Assembly: GCF_015711605.1 (NCBI RefSeq)
Contig: NZ_JABTEZ010000001.1
Location: 62,001 to 126,000, forward strand
Source of the DNA: Planomonospora sp. ID67723
GTDB lineage: Bacteria > Actinomycetota > Actinomycetes > Streptosporangiales > Streptosporangiaceae
Length of the DNA: 64,000 nucleotides
Reading direction: 5' to 3'
Below, piece after piece: positions 62,233-64,000 of this stretch. The position numbers were made by a program, and so were the translations under genes. Numbering within the stretch: position 1 is the first letter of the stretch; each line of letters opens with the position of its first letter. The notes beneath the pieces were generated by a model that was not told the origin of the DNA, searched no databases, and saw only the letters and a list, made by a program, of their open reading frames with translations.

Positions 62233-62250
62233 TTGTGATTGAATTCACAC
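62233..62250. promoter_or_regulatory. Second, degenerate Rex-like site
   Basis: TTGTGATTGAATTCACAC matches the Rex consensus at 12 of the 14 defined positions. It lies 134 bp from the first site and overlaps the 3' end of the uracil-DNA glycosylase gene. Confidence 0.5.
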
Positions 62251-63042
62251 GTCCCGCAGTACGTTTGCCCTGATGAAGACCTGGTCGAGCATCTCCGCCG
62301 TCACCCTGCCCGTGAAGGTGTTCTGCTGGCTCGGGTGGTAGCAGCCCAGAAGACGGGCGGAAGTTCCGTCCCGGGCGATCTCCACCTCCACCCCGTGCCC
62401 GAAGGCGGGCCGCGGACGCGGCAGGAGGTATCCGGCCTCCCTCAGCGCGGGCCACACCGCCTGCCAGGCGAAGCCGCCCAGCGCCACCACCACCCGCAGG
62501 CCGGCGGCGACCAGCTCGATCTCCCTGGCCAGCCACGGGGAGCACGCCGACCGCTCCTCCGGCAGCGGTTTGTTGTCGGGCGGTGCGCACCTGACCGCGG
62601 CCACCATCCGCGCGCCGACGAGCCGCTGCCCGTCCCCTGCGCGGACGCTGGTCTCCTGTACGGCCAGGCCCGTCCGGTACAGCGAGGCGAACAGCCAGTC
62701 CCCGCTCCGGTCGCCGGTGAAGATCCGCCCGGTGCGGTTGCCGCCGTGCGCGGCCGGGGCCAGTCCCACGATCAGGACCTCCGGCCTGTCTTCGCCCCAC
62801 CCGGCTATGGGTCTGCCCCAGTAGGTCTCCTCGGCGAACGCCCTCCGCCTGACCGCGGCCACCTCCTCGCGCCACTCCACCAGACGCGGGCAGGCCCGGC
62901 AGACCGACTGCCGGGCCGTGAGCTCGGCGAGGGTACGGCTCGCAGCCGCGAGCTCCCTCACCTCCGCGGGGTCGTGCGCGACGGGCGTGTCCGGCTGGGC
63001 GGGGTCACCCGGCCACCCGGAGCCCGGAGGAACGAAGGTCAT
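62245..63042 (-). CDS. Uracil-DNA glycosylase, family 5 (UdgB-like)
   Basis: 265-aa DNA-repair enzyme removing uracil and other deaminated bases. Motif [19 protein letters not shown], motif [11 protein letters not shown], and Cys residues in SVCRACPRL with further Cys (CAPPDN; ACSPWL) fit a 4Fe-4S cluster. The motif A lacks the usual polar activating residue, typical of family 5. ATG at 63042; a longer reading adds an atypical extension. Confidence 0.92.
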   Translation of the reverse strand: MTFVPPGSGWPGDPAQPDTPVAHDPAEVRELAAASRTLAELTARQSVCRACPRLVEWREEVAAVRRRAFAEETYWGRPIAGWGEDRPEVLIVGLAPAAHGGNRTGRIFTGDRSGDWLFASLYRTGLAVQETSVRAGDGQRLVGARMVAAVRCAPPDNKPLPEERSACSPWLAREIELVAAGLRVVVALGGFAWQAVWPALREAGYLLPRPRPAFGHGVEVEIARDGTSARLLGCYHPSQQNTFTGRVTAEMLDQVFIRANVLRDV

Positions 63043-63133
63043 GCTCCAGATCGTGCCACCACTCCGCACATGCGCGGCGCGGGCCACCGGGGAGGAACCG
63101 GGGCCACCGAGGCCGTGGAGGAACGCGGGCACG

Positions 63134-63166
63134 AAAAAAGCGGCGCCCGCACGGAGCGGGCGCCGC
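63134..63166 (-). terminator. Intrinsic terminator of the Ig-like protein gene
   Basis: 11-bp GC stem (63140-63150 with 63156-63166), 5-nt loop, six T on the minus strand. It lies downstream of the stop at 63218 and inside the leader of the uracil-DNA glycosylase gene. Confidence 0.85.
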
Positions 63167-63217
63167 CCACTGCTTCAGAGCGGCCTGGTGATCAGGCGCT
63201 CTCGGACTTCTGCTCGA

Positions 63218-64000
63218 CTAGGCGGCCGGGCAGGAGTAGTCCCACTGGACGGTCTTGGAAACCGACTGCGGGCTGGAGACGGTCACCGTGAACGAGCCCT
63301 TGGCCGCCACGACCGACTCGCTCAGGGAGAAGGTGCCGCCACCCGCGCCGACGGTCTTCGTGACCTTGGTGGGAACGCCGCCGGAGGTGTAGCTGTAGAC
63401 GAGCTCGGACGCGCCGGAGACCGTGATGGTGCCGGTCACCTTGGCCGAGGGCTTGCCCACGACACCGCCGCAGGTGCTGTTGTCCTGGACGACGTTCAGG
63501 TCCAGAACCGCGGTCACCGGAGCCTTGCAGGTGACCTTGCTGGTGACGGTGCCGGTGGTCGGGCCGTGGTACAGCTCGATCGCGCGGCTGGCCGTACCGG
63601 ACTCCGTGGCGCGCCACGGGTCCGTCACGGTCCTGGAACCGTGGACGTAGACGCTCTCCCAGCCACCGGGGACGCCGTTGCGGATCCAGCGGTACTTCAC
63701 GTGGCCGCGACCGTGCGAGACGCTGATCGTGCCGGTGAAGGTGCGGTCGACCGGGCAGCCGCCCTCGTAGTCACCGAGGTGGTTCACGGACGCGGTCACC
63801 TTCGGCGACCAGTCCTTGCACCAGATCTTGAAGCCGACGCGGTTGGACTCGTTGCGGATCGGGTCCACGATCTCCAGGACCGCCCAGCCGCGCAGGTTCT
63901 CACCCGGGCGGATCACGTGGACGACCTTGCGGGAACCGTCGACCTTGACGGCGTCACGCTCGACGACGTGGCCGTTGACGACCCAGCGGTAGTGCACCAG
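63218..64000 (-). CDS. Secreted Ig-like repeat protein, 5' end beyond the window
   Basis: At least 260 aa; the frame is open to the window edge, so the N-terminus with any signal peptide is missing. Beta-rich modules of about 90-100 residues are visible with recurring motifs: KYRWIRNG / HYRWVVNG, a Cys in FKIWCKDW or SKVTCKAP before the next module, and VTASVN / VTAVLDLNV. Paired Cys (one at the start, one later) suggest disulphides outside the cell. Likely an extracellular or surface protein; function unknown. Confidence 0.85.
   Translation of the reverse strand: MVHYRWVVNGHVVERDAVKVDGSRKVVHVIRPGENLRGWAVLEIVDPIRNESNRVGFKIWCKDWSPKVTASVNHLGDYEGGCPVDRTFTGTISVSHGRGHVKYRWIRNGVPGGWESVYVHGSRTVTDPWRATESGTASRAIELYHGPTTGTVTSKVTCKAPVTAVLDLNVVQDNSTCGGVVGKPSAKVTGTITVSGASELVYSYTSGGVPTKVTKTVGAGGGTFSLSESVVAAKGSFTVTVSSPQSVSKTVQWDYSCPAA

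Overview
The window is 64 kb of very GC-rich chromosomal DNA with many GTG/TTG starts, strong GGAGG-type ribosome binding sites and codon use typical of an actinomycete. A mycothiol S-conjugate amidase, an F420-type PPOX flavoprotein, a PIN-PhoH ATPase, a DUF4307 protein and an FxSxx-COOH peptide locus all point to a filamentous actinobacterium. A member of the Streptosporangiales (Streptosporangium/Nonomuraea-like) is my best guess, from gene content only.

The backbone is a conserved actinobacterial housekeeping neighbourhood: phoH2-like and Z-isoprenyl transferase (2-4 kb), pckG (7-9 kb), greA, DUF4307, mca and a small membrane protein (12-15 kb), a DUF255 thioredoxin-fold protein (25-27 kb), threonine dehydratase (33-34.5 kb), metB (43 kb), cbs (46 kb), an SGNH hydrolase and a thiolase (48-51 kb). 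As I remember it, M. tuberculosis carries the same genes between Rv1074c and Rv1095, but here the greA-to-DUF255 segment appears inverted. Accessory modules sit between the core genes.

Two accessory modules look like peptide-modification (RiPP-type) systems. (1) At 4.4-7.2 kb, a membrane protein of TIGR04222 type ends in a Gly/Ser/Cys tail and is followed by a DUF692/MNIO iron oxidase, a small partner protein and an unknown gene. The layout suggests the Cys tail of a membrane protein is the oxidase substrate. (2) At 16.9-24.8 kb lies a complete FxSxx-COOH system: a 57-aa precursor ending FNSSI, a radical SAM/SPASM maturase fused to an HExxH domain, a TIR-like protein (FxsC), and a 1297-aa ParA-like/TIR-like/NB-ARC/TPR protein (FxsT).

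Other regions: 27-34 kb carries a class A PBP, a divergent Lrp/HppD pair, a secreted M1 peptidase and threonine dehydratase. A complete IS630-family element (34.6-35.8 kb) sits exactly in the stop codon of a ROK kinase gene, which is joined end to end with a FIST-domain gene. A MoxR/VWA pair (38-41.7 kb) is followed by several small membrane proteins and the transsulfuration genes. The 51-56 kb stretch has a PPOX protein, DUF4287, a Bax-inhibitor-1 homologue, a degenerate Ser/Thr kinase and an arylamine N-acetyltransferase. A four-gene ABC exporter plus two-component operon (55.7-59.2 kb) is followed by an unusual short-variable-arm tRNA with anticodon UAA, a peptide-deformylase-like gene coupled to a double-ACT gene, and type II NADH dehydrogenase under a consensus Rex operator. 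A family-5 uracil-DNA glycosylase and a truncated secreted Ig-like protein close the window.

Clear regulatory signals include the Rex site before ndh, three DasR/GntR-like dyads about 20-22 bp apart upstream of pckG, perfect palindromes upstream of the 9.4 kb gene and the thiolase gene, and several terminators between convergent genes.
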